Source of the DNA: Chitinophaga caeni
GTDB taxonomy: Bacteria > Bacteroidota > Bacteroidia > Chitinophagales > Chitinophagaceae
Length of the DNA: 64,000 bases
Assembly (NCBI RefSeq): GCF_002557795.1
Contig: NZ_CP023777.1
Coordinates: 5,155,001 to 5,219,000 of the forward strand
Direction of reading: 5' to 3'
Made by a program: the position numbers and the translations under genes
Shown: positions 25,646-35,653 of the stretch, one piece after another
Layout of the letters: every line of letters starts with the position of its first letter
Position numbering within the stretch: position 1 is the stretch's first letter
Notes under the pieces: generated by a model
The model's database searches: none
Seen by the model: only the letters and a program-made list of their open reading frames with translations
Told to the model about the DNA's origin: nothing

Positions 25646-28600
25646 TTATCTGTTTAAATACTGCATCCACCATGGGGTTTTGTTACTAGAAGTATTCTGA
25701 GACGGCGGTGCTAAATATTGAGATATTGCATTCATCACCACCCGACCTTCGTCTTTAGTTTTATAGGAAATATCCTCATGATTGTACACCTGTGCATTTG
25801 TTAAGTTATATGTTTGCTTCAAGCTATTAGTTAGAAAAGCAGTAGACGTTATTTGAGCATTAGTAAGAGGTTCCCAACTTTTGGCCTTATAATCGTAATT
25901 GCCGACGACCTCAATTCCAATGGCATTAGAATTGGTTGGGTATGTTTTATTTCTTACTTTCCCTACATGCAACGTATAAGATTCTAAACTTGCAGTTTGA
26001 AGAATCTCTCCATCTTTCCCCACTAAAAAATGTGTGCCATAGTTTACACCGTCCCTACCATTTTGAAACGCCCGTAGAGTACCCTCCGTCGAACTTGAAG
26101 CTGTTCTATGCAGAACTACGCCATTAACATCACCTAGGTTTCCTCTCTCCAGAGCTTCCACTCTATTTGGAGTAACACGATTACTTTCCACAAATCCTCC
26201 GTTCCCCAAAGTGAATGCGCGGCCACTTGTCGTGAGATTGTCATCAAAGTGCTGTTGTGCAGCATTTTGATTGGCATATGGTCCATAAATGTTAACTAAT
26301 TCTCCAATTCCATTTTTTATGGACCATTTCTCAAGGCCTTCTAGTTCAACATGTGCAGTAACCTGATTTTCCGAAAAAGCATATGTTGAATTGTAAGTAT
26401 ACTCCGAAGCAAGAGGATCTATTTGAACAAACCTTCCTATCTGCGGGTCATGATTTCTCCATTTAAAGCCATACCAGTTCAATCCTAGATCATCATCCAA
26501 CGGCTGCCCCTGGAACTTCTCATTCTTATTCTCTAGTTTTCCCGGTGCCTTTGCACTGATCCCCGCCATGGTCAACCCAAACGGATAATAATGCGTCTCC
26601 TCCAGTACCGGCCCGCTCTGCATCGCCACCGTCACGTTATCGAAGTAAACATCCTGCCCGCTCTCGTTACTCGTGTAAACGTACAGGAAGCCGCTCTTTT
26701 CCATCACCAGCTGGCCTTCTGCTAGCGTTTGCAGCTCGTCAGGGCTCGCGGCCACCTGCTTCACGCCGCTGTTGCCCTCCACCAAGTTAAACTTTTCATC
26801 GAACATCACGAAATTCAGGTAGGCTTTTGGCCGATCTGTATTATTATCACCCTTATCGCGCTCCCGCAAACGCTGGTAGGCGTTGTTGTAAAAATCTGCT
26901 GTGATTGGGCTAGACGTGATCCCCGATCCCTTCAAGGCATTTTGGGGCGCCGCACCGCCCAGCGCGTTCAGCAAGGCCGGCACGATATCCGTCTCGATAT
27001 TCGCTGCCGACTGTTCTTGGGGTGTGACCGATTTATAGAAAGCGTTCGCGGCGATGCTGATCGTATCTCCGGCCATCACCTTCAATACCAGCGAGGGACC
27101 GATCTTGCTGCCTTCGTTATTCGCGTTCAGCTTTGCCACCTGCTTGTTCCCAGGGCTAGCTGCCGGGTAACCGGAAGGGTTCGCCGCACGGCTCGCGTCG
27201 ATGTTGCTAAACAGCGCTGTTTCCACAGGGGCATTCTCCGTTTCCATCGTGGCCAGGTATATGCTGGTATCCGTTTGCTCGGTTAGCACCATACGTACGT
27301 TACCTAAGTGATCTTTTACAAAATAATCATATATATATCCGTTTAAATGACCGGAATTATAATCAGCTCTAATCCTCCCCTCTTCATGGGTAAAAAACTG
27401 CATGGTATCGTTCTCATAAATCACTCCTGATATATAATCCGTTACAGTTGTTCTTGTAGGGCTGACAGATTGATCGATTACTGTTTTTCTCAATTTATTA
27501 CCCGCTGCATCGTAAACAAACTCGATTGTACCTTTTCCCGTAATACTGATATATTCCGGCAGGTTTAAGATATTATAGCGGATACTGTCGATTTCCTTAT
27601 TTTCATCATATCTAAGATTACCATTTCGATCGTAATCATAATCGGTAACCTGTCCTTGTGTAACCTCCTTGAAGTCCCCCAAGGTTGAGTTGGGATTAAA
27701 TACAGAATCGGTAACACTTTTTAATTTGTTGGAATGATCATAATAAGCGTAAGTTAAATTATCAATTATATTGCTGGATGTTCCATTCAAGCCACTGCGT
27801 TTTAATGACATGATGTTTCCATTAGCGTCATACCGGATAACAGGTACCGTAAAATCAATATTGTTGCCCGTATTCCATGTACTCCCCAACTGCTCTGTAA
27901 ATTTCGCCTTCAACAAACGGTTACTATTATCATATTCAAAGCCATATGACCTCCGGGTAGTATCATTAAATCCCCTCCATCTAATACCGCTTATATTTCC
28001 ATTAAATGAATTATTTGTATACCCCTGATCGTAAAATAACTCCATCCCGAAGAAATGTGGTGCGGCTGAATTTTCGCTATACGATTTATTTATACCATTA
28101 ACCCATCCCCGGATATTATAATCATAATCTAACGATTCCAGGTCATTTCCCAAAGTTTTGGTCTCCAGTTGCCCTAAAGCATCGTAAGTCAATGTATCCA
28201 AGCGTTTTAACGTTCCCTCATCGTTCAATTGCTTATGTACACTGATCAACCTTCCCCCGTGATCGTAATTCATCGTTGTTAATACTTTTAATTCCGGTGT
28301 TAGGCTACTGGCTACATTCCTGTGGTGCAAATATGTACTCAAAACCTTACCGCTGAAATCATACAAGCTGGATATATAATCTGCGCCGGTACTCATGTTA
28401 TTGCTTGCAGTTTGAATAACCCGGCCTTTTTCATCATAATAAGTACTTACTGTTGTCCAATCTCCTGTTTCAAGCACCCGCACCCGGGTTCCGGTTACCA
28501 GTCCTGTAGTTAAACTAGATGCTTCATCAGCCGGCTCCGGGAATTGCTCCTCTACTTGGGGCAATTTATTAAAATAAGAAGCTACGAATGGGTGCTTCCC

Positions 28601-31177
28601 CTCTCCACCCGATCCATAATCATAATTGTCGTAAAAAGTATAGGTTAAAGGATAAACATTGGCCGTGTTAATATTAGGCAAGGGGTTGGTTACAGTAACA
28701 TTCGTAGAATAAGATACTCCCGGGCCCAAAATGGTTTCAAAATTGCCCCCGGCATCAAAACCCGCGTTGAATACAATCATTTCACTTGCTTTGTATTCGG
28801 TTCTTCCATCATGGGCTGCAACTTCTAAATTTTGTGGCACAGGGGTATCATAGGAAATAAGCCCTGTTGTAGTTCCGGCAATAGTATTCATCGAATTTTG
28901 CAAACCGGCCCTATTAGCGGTTGAATTATACAGGGCCGTTTCTACCGGGCGATTATGACCATCATAAAAAGTTAGCATCCAATGATTTTTTGCCTTCAAA
29001 TTTCCATCCCTGCTAAATACAAGGCGATCCCGGTTATCGTAAACCATCTCTACGGGTTCAGCGCCCGGCACTTTCTTGATAATCATACGGTTCATCGCAT
29101 CGTAAGCATATTGGAAGCAAAGCTCCTTACTGATATTCGCGGGGATTACCCAACCGGCAGAAATACTTTCTACTGCCTTGGGTGGTATTACAAACCTTAC
29201 ATTACCGATGTTATCATAAACATAATATGTATTCAACCAACCAATATGCGCTTTACTGGGATTCGCTACCAACTGGACTTTCTTTAACACGACTTTCCCT
29301 GACAGATCTTTATATTCGATTACCCTGTTTTCATCCTCATCCTTCGATTCAAGCACCCTTAACCTGCCTGCTGGATATATAGTACTCGAAATTGGAATTG
29401 CCATCGATACCGAGTCTATAACCCAAATCCTCACTTCTTCGTCGTAAGCATTAAACCGTTCAATGACCGATGTACCCCTCAAGTTACCCGTCCAGCTATT
29501 GCCCGGCGCCATCTGTTTCAATACGCGCCCGAGCGGTGACGGTTCAAATTCGGTTTGTGAATAGTAATAAGAGTCGCTTCCTTGGAATAGGTTATCATAA
29601 AAGGATGGTTGTTTCTGTGGTACATCCATTTTGAAAGATCCATCACCTGCATCATCTACATAAGGCAAATACACATTGGGAGATCGTCCGTATTGATCAT
29701 AAAACACCGTACTTACAAGGTCGCCATAATTAGGGGAAGCTTGTGCCGCAACTGTTTGAAATTCGCGCCCCAAACCATCTATATACTTGGTAACCGTCTG
29801 CTGTTCAAATGGATCTATTAAGGCGTTTACCGCGGTAGTATCAAACACTCCCGGCTTTTTAACTAGCTTGGTTCTAACGAAATTTATATCATCCGGGTTA
29901 TACTCACTATTGTATTTTGGGATGGGTTTTAACACTGCCGTCCCCGTTGCGGCATTATCATCCGGGGTGTTAGAACTACTTTTAGCAATAAATTTAACTG
30001 CACCAGTATATGAAGTTACGCCCGCACTCGTTACTTTCCTCCTAATATACAAAGGACTGTGGATGGTACTTTCATAATAATAGTTAAGTGTATTAGCTGA
30101 ACTAATATCGGACCAGGAAATGCTATCCGTTGATTGTTGCCATTGGTAGGAGTAACCGCCGGGGCTACCGCTAGCCGCAGTTGCATATAAATACCCTATA
30201 GGCTCATTGAACCCGATCAATTTTTTCGATATTTCAAATATACCCGGGCTTAATATTCCAACCGTTACAACATTACTAAATAAAACATTTATACTGTTAA
30301 TACTCGCTCCCAGCTTGAAATAAGTAGTTTGATCCAAATTTTGAGGCGTATAAGTAGCGCTATTAGCATTCTTAATAGCCTTCCAAACCAGGCTATCAGT
30401 TGAAGAATACCATTGGTAAGTAAATGGCACCCCGCTGACATTCGTCGCTGTTAATTGTTGAATGCTAGATTGATTTCCTAACCATTGGTTTACAGGGCTA
30501 ATAACCGGTGGTCCAAGTACTGTTTGTACTGTAGCGGCATTACTTGTATAAGAATAAATATGTGATTGAATTACAACCCTGTAATATTTTATTACGGGGG
30601 AAGCATTAGCAGGGGGAATATAACTAGAAGAGTCCGCGCCCGGGATATCGGACCAATTTGAATTATCATCAGACACCTGCCATTGATACATATATTCTCC
30701 ATCGCCACCACTTACTGAAGCCACCGTTATCGGTTCAGGCACATAATTAACTTGTACTGTTTGAATATCATTTGCTAAGCTAACGTTAGAAATAACAGGT
30801 AATACTAATACGACCAATGTGTCTGCCCCACCGCATTGATTCGATACCGTAATTAAAACGTAACGTTCAATTGTGGTTGGCAGAAAAGTAATTTTAGCAT
30901 AAACAAAAGTACCAGAAGTTAAATTTGAAGACATCAGGCTCGGTGAACCCGTATCAACAAGTGATTCGATAAAACATGTTTCCCTCACCAAGCTTTGAAC
31001 ACCTATACTCGTTTTAATAATTACCGCGCTATTACACGAATCAACTCCTTGATAACAATATTCCACACCCGACCCAACCACTTCCGGCCCATTAATGATA
31101 ATACCCTGCGCTTTGATAGAGGAAGATATCCCCAAACAAATTGACAGAATGGTTATTATAATCAATCTATATTTCAT
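25646..31177 (-). CDS. RHS polymorphic toxin with N-acetylmuramoyl-L-alanine amidase tip
   Basis: 1843 residues, the only complete RHS gene here. Signal peptide 1-23; three Ig-like repeats at about 160-370, each with a YQW(Q/Y) and SxxWxxI pattern; DUF6443 at about 425-560 (TKYIDGLGREFQTVAAQASP); YD/RHS repeats to about 1500; core end [13 protein letters not shown] (about 1527), DPQIGRF and HVELEGLE (about 1612). The tip resembles Amidase_2/PGRP: VVLHRTASSS, THFLVGKDGEI, GIEVVGNY, YNHEDISYKTKDEG, with the zinc His residues in place. It should cleave the peptide from muramic acid in a rival's wall. The RHS shell normally encloses the toxin and cuts it free. Confidence 0.9.
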   Translation of the reverse strand: MKYRLIIITILSICLGISSSIKAQGIIINGPEVVGSGVEYCYQGVDSCNSAVIIKTSIGVQSLVRETCFIESLVDTGSPSLMSSNLTSGTFVYAKITFLPTTIERYVLITVSNQCGGADTLVVLVLPVISNVSLANDIQTVQVNYVPEPITVASVSGGDGEYMYQWQVSDDNSNWSDIPGADSSSYIPPANASPVIKYYRVVIQSHIYSYTSNAATVQTVLGPPVISPVNQWLGNQSSIQQLTATNVSGVPFTYQWYSSTDSLVWKAIKNANSATYTPQNLDQTTYFKLGASINSINVLFSNVVTVGILSPGIFEISKKLIGFNEPIGYLYATAASGSPGGYSYQWQQSTDSISWSDISSANTLNYYYESTIHSPLYIRRKVTSAGVTSYTGAVKFIAKSSSNTPDDNAATGTAVLKPIPKYNSEYNPDDINFVRTKLVKKPGVFDTTAVNALIDPFEQQTVTKYIDGLGREFQTVAAQASPNYGDLVSTVFYDQYGRSPNVYLPYVDDAGDGSFKMDVPQKQPSFYDNLFQGSDSYYYSQTEFEPSPLGRVLKQMAPGNSWTGNLRGTSVIERFNAYDEEVRIWVIDSVSMAIPISSTIYPAGRLRVLESKDEDENRVIEYKDLSGKVVLKKVQLVANPSKAHIGWLNTYYVYDNIGNVRFVIPPKAVESISAGWVIPANISKELCFQYAYDAMNRMIIKKVPGAEPVEMVYDNRDRLVFSRDGNLKAKNHWMLTFYDGHNRPVETALYNSTANRAGLQNSMNTIAGTTTGLISYDTPVPQNLEVAAHDGRTEYKASEMIVFNAGFDAGGNFETILGPGVSYSTNVTVTNPLPNINTANVYPLTYTFYDNYDYGSGGEGKHPFVASYFNKLPQVEEQFPEPADEASSLTTGLVTGTRVRVLETGDWTTVSTYYDEKGRVIQTASNNMSTGADYISSLYDFSGKVLSTYLHHRNVASSLTPELKVLTTMNYDHGGRLISVHKQLNDEGTLKRLDTLTYDALGQLETKTLGNDLESLDYDYNIRGWVNGINKSYSENSAAPHFFGMELFYDQGYTNNSFNGNISGIRWRGFNDTTRRSYGFEYDNSNRLLKAKFTEQLGSTWNTGNNIDFTVPVIRYDANGNIMSLKRSGLNGTSSNIIDNLTYAYYDHSNKLKSVTDSVFNPNSTLGDFKEVTQGQVTDYDYDRNGNLRYDENKEIDSIRYNILNLPEYISITGKGTIEFVYDAAGNKLRKTVIDQSVSPTRTTVTDYISGVIYENDTMQFFTHEEGRIRADYNSGHLNGYIYDYFVKDHLGNVRMVLTEQTDTSIYLATMETENAPVETALFSNIDASRAANPSGYPAASPGNKQVAKLNANNEGSKIGPSLVLKVMAGDTISIAANAFYKSVTPQEQSAANIETDIVPALLNALGGAAPQNALKGSGITSSPITADFYNNAYQRLRERDKGDNNTDRPKAYLNFVMFDEKFNLVEGNSGVKQVAASPDELQTLAEGQLVMEKSGFLYVYTSNESGQDVYFDNVTVAMQSGPVLEETHYYPFGLTMAGISAKAPGKLENKNEKFQGQPLDDDLGLNWYGFKWRNHDPQIGRFVQIDPLASEYTYNSTYAFSENQVTAHVELEGLEKWSIKNGIGELVNIYGPYANQNAAQQHFDDNLTTSGRAFTLGNGGFVESNRVTPNRVEALERGNLGDVNGVVLHRTASSSTEGTLRAFQNGRDGVNYGTHFLVGKDGEILQTASLESYTLHVGKVRNKTYPTNSNAIGIEVVGNYDYKAKSWEPLTNAQITSTAFLTNSLKQTYNLTNAQVYNHEDISYKTKDEGRVVMNAISQYLAPPSQNTSSNKTPWWMQYLNR

Positions 31178-31216
31178 AGATACAGGATTTTAATTATTAG
31201 GGTTTCTAAACAATAG

Positions 31217-34200
31217 TTATAGCTCTATAATACACATATCATCTCCTATAGCATACCAGTCAAATGAAGTGCTACCATCTGAAAACTGGTAATAATACGT
31301 ACAGATATACTTATCAATTGATTGATCATAGCGCGTTGATTTCATAATTATTTGCCCAGCCTCGTACAAATTATTGATGCACTTGGAACTAAAGTTATCC
31401 ACTACCATGTTACCGCAACTAGCAGGGCAAGGCACACTATCAATAATAGCTTGTCCCTCGGTATTCAATTTCTGTAAAGCTTTCGCTGCCGCATCTTGTG
31501 CGCTTATATACGAATAGACGGTTCCTGCCGGTATAATATAAGTGAAGCTTGCAGTGCCCCCCCCTTCACAGTTTGATTTATAGAATCGAGCGTACAGGGT
31601 TTCAGGGTTAGAATATGTTGGGCATCCCTGGCCACAGGTAGCATCATCTGCAACCACGATCCATTTAGTTTGATTATAGGTACTACTTCTCACGTTAGCA
31701 TCTCTATGTAATTCTTCCCTCTTCCCGGTGTAGAATCCCTTAAACCTATTGCATTCTTGGCACCTGGTTTCACCGGTACCAATCCAAACGGGATCAGAAT
31801 TAGAATATGGAATGTTCAAATATTTATAATCTGCTTTCTGTAATATATTGCCGTCTATGTCCTTGACTAAGCGGAGCCTATTGGCTGGATCATATTCATA
31901 AAACTTATAATTATGGTTAGCATCGCCTTGGGCGGTAATCCCAACCCCGGGTATTACAACATTCGTTACCATAACTGCATCCAGAGGTATCAATCTCAAT
32001 TCATCTATCCCAGTGCCGCTAACCGTAACAGTTGACGGATTATTTAGTGTATAACGGAATAATTTCCAACCTCCCTTATTTTTTAATTGTGTTCCAGGTT
32101 GACCATTAACCGTTGCTGATTGCTTAGTCCAAAGGCTTACAGTATAAGTTCCCGGATCCGTTATATCTTTCGTGACCGTACCACTAAAAGATTGGTAGCC
32201 TGTGAACCCGCCATTAATGGTGGTCCCGCTGGAAATCATCCAATTACCCTGGTCACCGGTTTCAAAACTTGAATACGCAACCTGCGCAAACTTTGCTCCT
32301 ATCGCTTGGGCAACAACATATTCCTTATTATAGTTCCATATATACGCATAAGACTCGTTACTTGTCTTATTAAACTGAAGCGGATTTCCGGTTTCATCGT
32401 ATAACTGAAATTCAATTTTACTTCTCAAGACATCATTAGGAGAAGCCTTCAACTTCACCACGGAAGGTAAAATCAATGAGCTGTCTGATAATACGGGTTC
32501 ATATTCCGTTACTTTCTGTTGCTGTAATATATTATCTATGTAAATATTTTCCTCGATGGGCTTTTCTATCAAGTTCACTTGAACCATCTTCTTGTATAAG
32601 CTACCCGATGCATAGTCAGTCGGATATGTAACACTATTACGTACTTCCCTTCCCCTACTGTCGGTCGTAACTATGCCAGATGGCAATATGTTTTTTTCTG
32701 AATTGTAGGTATAAAGAGTTTCGTTTGTGAATGTATTTCCAGCATGGTCGTATTCCTTTTCAATTGTGGAAGCGAGCTTAAGCCAGCGACCCGTATGCCG
32801 GTATTGAATCACGTTAAAGGATTCCATTTCCTCGTCGTAATCCGGGGTCGGATATTCTATCATGTCATATTTTTTCCTAATCAGATACGAGGTTACATAA
32901 CCTGAATCGCCGCTCATCCAAAGTGGCGCGTAGTTATCTGTCCGTTCCTTCAATACAAAGAAAGAACTGTCGAACACCTTCGTCTTATAGACTTTACCCG
33001 TTAACGTACCATAACAGGTTGAAGGAACATTTGGCAGTTCGCCGCCCCAAAAAACTTGATCTGAATAAGCTTGAACAGGGTCAAAAAACTCGTACTCTGT
33101 ACCGCCATTTTTAAAATTTTCATCATCGCTTTCTATAATCTTCTTGTAACTAATATGACTGCCGTTAAAGTTATAACCGCTGAAGGTGGTATTAGTACTA
33201 TAAAGGTTCAATTCACACAGCCTATAAAGCACAAAACTATTGGAATCAGCTATACAAGTTTTCAGGTTCTTAGTACGGGATAGGTAAAACACTTCCTTGT
33301 TTGCGATTGCTGTCGATTTTGTTAAATCCTCTAACCCCGCGTAAGTATAAAACTTGCTTGAAGTAGTTCCGGTAAAAAGGTCTGTCATTTTAATTTGCCT
33401 CACCCTCAGTCCGCTTACCTCCGTATTTACTCTATCGTAAATATTTGTAGCGCTCGTATCATAAATCATTGTTGCTGAACCGGAGCTTTCTTCCCGGTTA
33501 TTCAGGATGGCTATCTCGAAACGATAGCTATGGTAAGGTTCCAACCACGCCACCAAGGAATCCGTTTTTAAACCGAGTAAAGTACGGTCAACAACCGTAG
33601 AATCACCCCAGTAAACCCTCATTCTAAACCACTTCAACGAAGGAGGTATCGAGGTAGTATCCAGCGAATCCCAAGAGGATTGGTAATAAAACGTAACATC
33701 TTGGGGTTTCTTTATTTCAAATAGTATGCTTTTAACATTTGCGCTTCCCTCATCGTATTTAATCGACATGGACTTAGAAACCTTGGTATTCCGTAAAACA
33801 GATTCATTGATAGTGTTAGCTTCATATGTGAACTCCTCTTTGCCCCCTGTTGGATAAATAATCGATTTCAACATTCCTTTCTTAGCAATATCGGCATTGG
33901 AACTCCTGTTCGCTAGTGCAAAAGAGCCGAAGGTGTAATTGTTGAAAGGGGGTAATAAACTTTGGTTACTGTTATTGTTAGCAAAGCCAAATTGATCCTG
34001 TTGAGTCGAAATAGGCATCACTACTTCATCGCGATCATAATAATCAAAAATATATTCCCTGTCGATGAATGTATATTCACCGTATTCATCATAACTACGT
34101 TCCTCATCTACCAGTTTTGTTAGAAAAAATCGACCAACTAATACCTGGTGTCCCAGGAAATCATGACTAGTGCCATCTTGGCCGGGTACATTGTAATATT

Positions 34201-35239
34201 CAAATCGGTATGACTTCAATGAATTTAGACCTTGGTTAAACACGGCTCTTATTAACCTGTTATCCCCGGTCTGATCCGGTCTAGACTCGTACGAAAACGT
34301 TACGCTCAGCCCATTTGATCCTACGATAGAAGTGAGATATTTAGTATTATAGATCGTTTTATAGACACCTTTCAAGGTAGTTGTATTATCTGGACAGTCA
34401 AGGCACGGGTTTACAGGACTAGGCCCGGAATTTACGCTATCCGGGAATGTAACCGTTTGCCACATCCCATTCGTAATTTCAGTATTTATACTGCTATAGA
34501 CAAAATCCAGGCTGGCACCAGATGGGGCTAGGATTTTGTTCAAGAAATAGCCTGTTTTAATATGGGGGCTGGTCCCTGACAGGGATATTACATTATGGCT
34601 GATTGTTTCTTCATACTGTGCTCCTCCAAAATAATATTTTATACCATTGGGATCTGTAATCTTAATATTGTAGTAATTGTTGTCAATTTCTATCCTCAGG
34701 TTGCTATTCGTTAATTGAATTACTTGTCCAAACTTCCCGACTACGAACCGTCCCGAATAACCATTAAAACTGTATATAAATTCATCTACTTCTGTATCAT
34801 AAAAATTATTGCTTGCGATCAAGTTGACATAATTGTAATTCTGAGCATTCGATAGATTTAATGGTCCAGGTGGATCCAACCAAGGAGTCATCTCATCCGG
34901 TTGCCCCCTGACAACCCTCGTTATAACTCCACCAGAATTAATATTCCAACCACAACCAACCCTGGAACAAGCTTCATCCGTCTTAATACCTTGACTATTA
35001 TACGATAGTGAAATAGGAAATGCTATTTCCCTTACTTTTAATGTATAAAGGGGAATACTCGCGTTAATAGCGCCTGTAGACTGATCTACAGCCCCTATAC
35101 CTGCCTTTGTTAGATTGGCAACTTCAGGAGAAGGAGGTAATATATCGGGTAGATTAGTATTGAATTGGCAAATACATTTAACATTCATTAATAACATGCC
35201 AACGCCCAATAATAAGATAAACTTAGTGAAGTTATTCAT
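31217..35239 (-). CDS. Large RHS-like partner protein
   Basis: 1340 residues with a signal peptide (to about 25). The N-terminus (LPPSPEVANLTKAGIGAVD, then STGAINASIPLYTLKVREIA and RVGCGWNINSGGVITR) is the SpvB/TcdB-like start of bacteroidete RHS partner proteins. The middle is beta-rich. The end is Cys-rich, with a DUF5977-like repeat (FTYIIPAGTVYSYISAQDAA). No toxin tip. It is 39 bases upstream of the RHS toxin gene, so the two are one operon and probably act together as shell or surface display. The secretion route is not shown; no type IX sorting domain is seen at its C-terminus. Confidence 0.75.
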   Translation of the reverse strand: MNNFTKFILLLGVGMLLMNVKCICQFNTNLPDILPPSPEVANLTKAGIGAVDQSTGAINASIPLYTLKVREIAFPISLSYNSQGIKTDEACSRVGCGWNINSGGVITRVVRGQPDEMTPWLDPPGPLNLSNAQNYNYVNLIASNNFYDTEVDEFIYSFNGYSGRFVVGKFGQVIQLTNSNLRIEIDNNYYNIKITDPNGIKYYFGGAQYEETISHNVISLSGTSPHIKTGYFLNKILAPSGASLDFVYSSINTEITNGMWQTVTFPDSVNSGPSPVNPCLDCPDNTTTLKGVYKTIYNTKYLTSIVGSNGLSVTFSYESRPDQTGDNRLIRAVFNQGLNSLKSYRFEYYNVPGQDGTSHDFLGHQVLVGRFFLTKLVDEERSYDEYGEYTFIDREYIFDYYDRDEVVMPISTQQDQFGFANNNSNQSLLPPFNNYTFGSFALANRSSNADIAKKGMLKSIIYPTGGKEEFTYEANTINESVLRNTKVSKSMSIKYDEGSANVKSILFEIKKPQDVTFYYQSSWDSLDTTSIPPSLKWFRMRVYWGDSTVVDRTLLGLKTDSLVAWLEPYHSYRFEIAILNNREESSGSATMIYDTSATNIYDRVNTEVSGLRVRQIKMTDLFTGTTSSKFYTYAGLEDLTKSTAIANKEVFYLSRTKNLKTCIADSNSFVLYRLCELNLYSTNTTFSGYNFNGSHISYKKIIESDDENFKNGGTEYEFFDPVQAYSDQVFWGGELPNVPSTCYGTLTGKVYKTKVFDSSFFVLKERTDNYAPLWMSGDSGYVTSYLIRKKYDMIEYPTPDYDEEMESFNVIQYRHTGRWLKLASTIEKEYDHAGNTFTNETLYTYNSEKNILPSGIVTTDSRGREVRNSVTYPTDYASGSLYKKMVQVNLIEKPIEENIYIDNILQQQKVTEYEPVLSDSSLILPSVVKLKASPNDVLRSKIEFQLYDETGNPLQFNKTSNESYAYIWNYNKEYVVAQAIGAKFAQVAYSSFETGDQGNWMISSGTTINGGFTGYQSFSGTVTKDITDPGTYTVSLWTKQSATVNGQPGTQLKNKGGWKLFRYTLNNPSTVTVSGTGIDELRLIPLDAVMVTNVVIPGVGITAQGDANHNYKFYEYDPANRLRLVKDIDGNILQKADYKYLNIPYSNSDPVWIGTGETRCQECNRFKGFYTGKREELHRDANVRSSTYNQTKWIVVADDATCGQGCPTYSNPETLYARFYKSNCEGGGTASFTYIIPAGTVYSYISAQDAAAKALQKLNTEGQAIIDSVPCPASCGNMVVDNFSSKCINNLYEAGQIIMKSTRYDQSIDKYICTYYYQFSDGSTSFDWYAIGDDMCIIEL

Positions 35240-35653
35240 ATATCAATTAGGTTAAACCAGGTTAATTTTATTGCATGTACGCGATAAGCAGGGATGCAAA
35301 ACACATAATGCTGTCTTCTTCACGAATAGGTAAGCTGTTACTAATTGTGCGGCTCATAGCAATTCTTTCCTGCATATTTTAAGCAAAACACTCCCGGGTC
35401 GGAAGCCAATCCAACGAGATAACCGCGGTGTAATTAATTTGGATAAATACTTTTATATGACCATATAAAATGATCTTCTCTATTCGGCGATTAAGCCAAA
35501 TAAGCCTGGGCGTAGTATTATCAAATTGGGAATCGGGTTTTTGATAGCAAAATCATAAAATTAGCGGTATAGGTTAATGGAATAAATACAAGATAAAAAT
35601 AAACATTTTCTTTAAAGAAAAAAACAAAACCCTTTCAAATATCACAACAAGAC
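35240..35653. other. Intergenic before the RHS operon
   Basis: No gene. An 8-bp inverted repeat TTTTATAT-GACC-ATATAAAA lies at 35451-35470 and could be an operator for the RHS operon. No consensus promoter was found with confidence. Confidence 0.4.

Noticed and set aside
26729..27286. 185-codon plus-strand ORF
   Set aside because: It is the antisense shadow of the RHS core; shorter similar shadows recur wherever RHS core scraps occur (for example 16234-16422).
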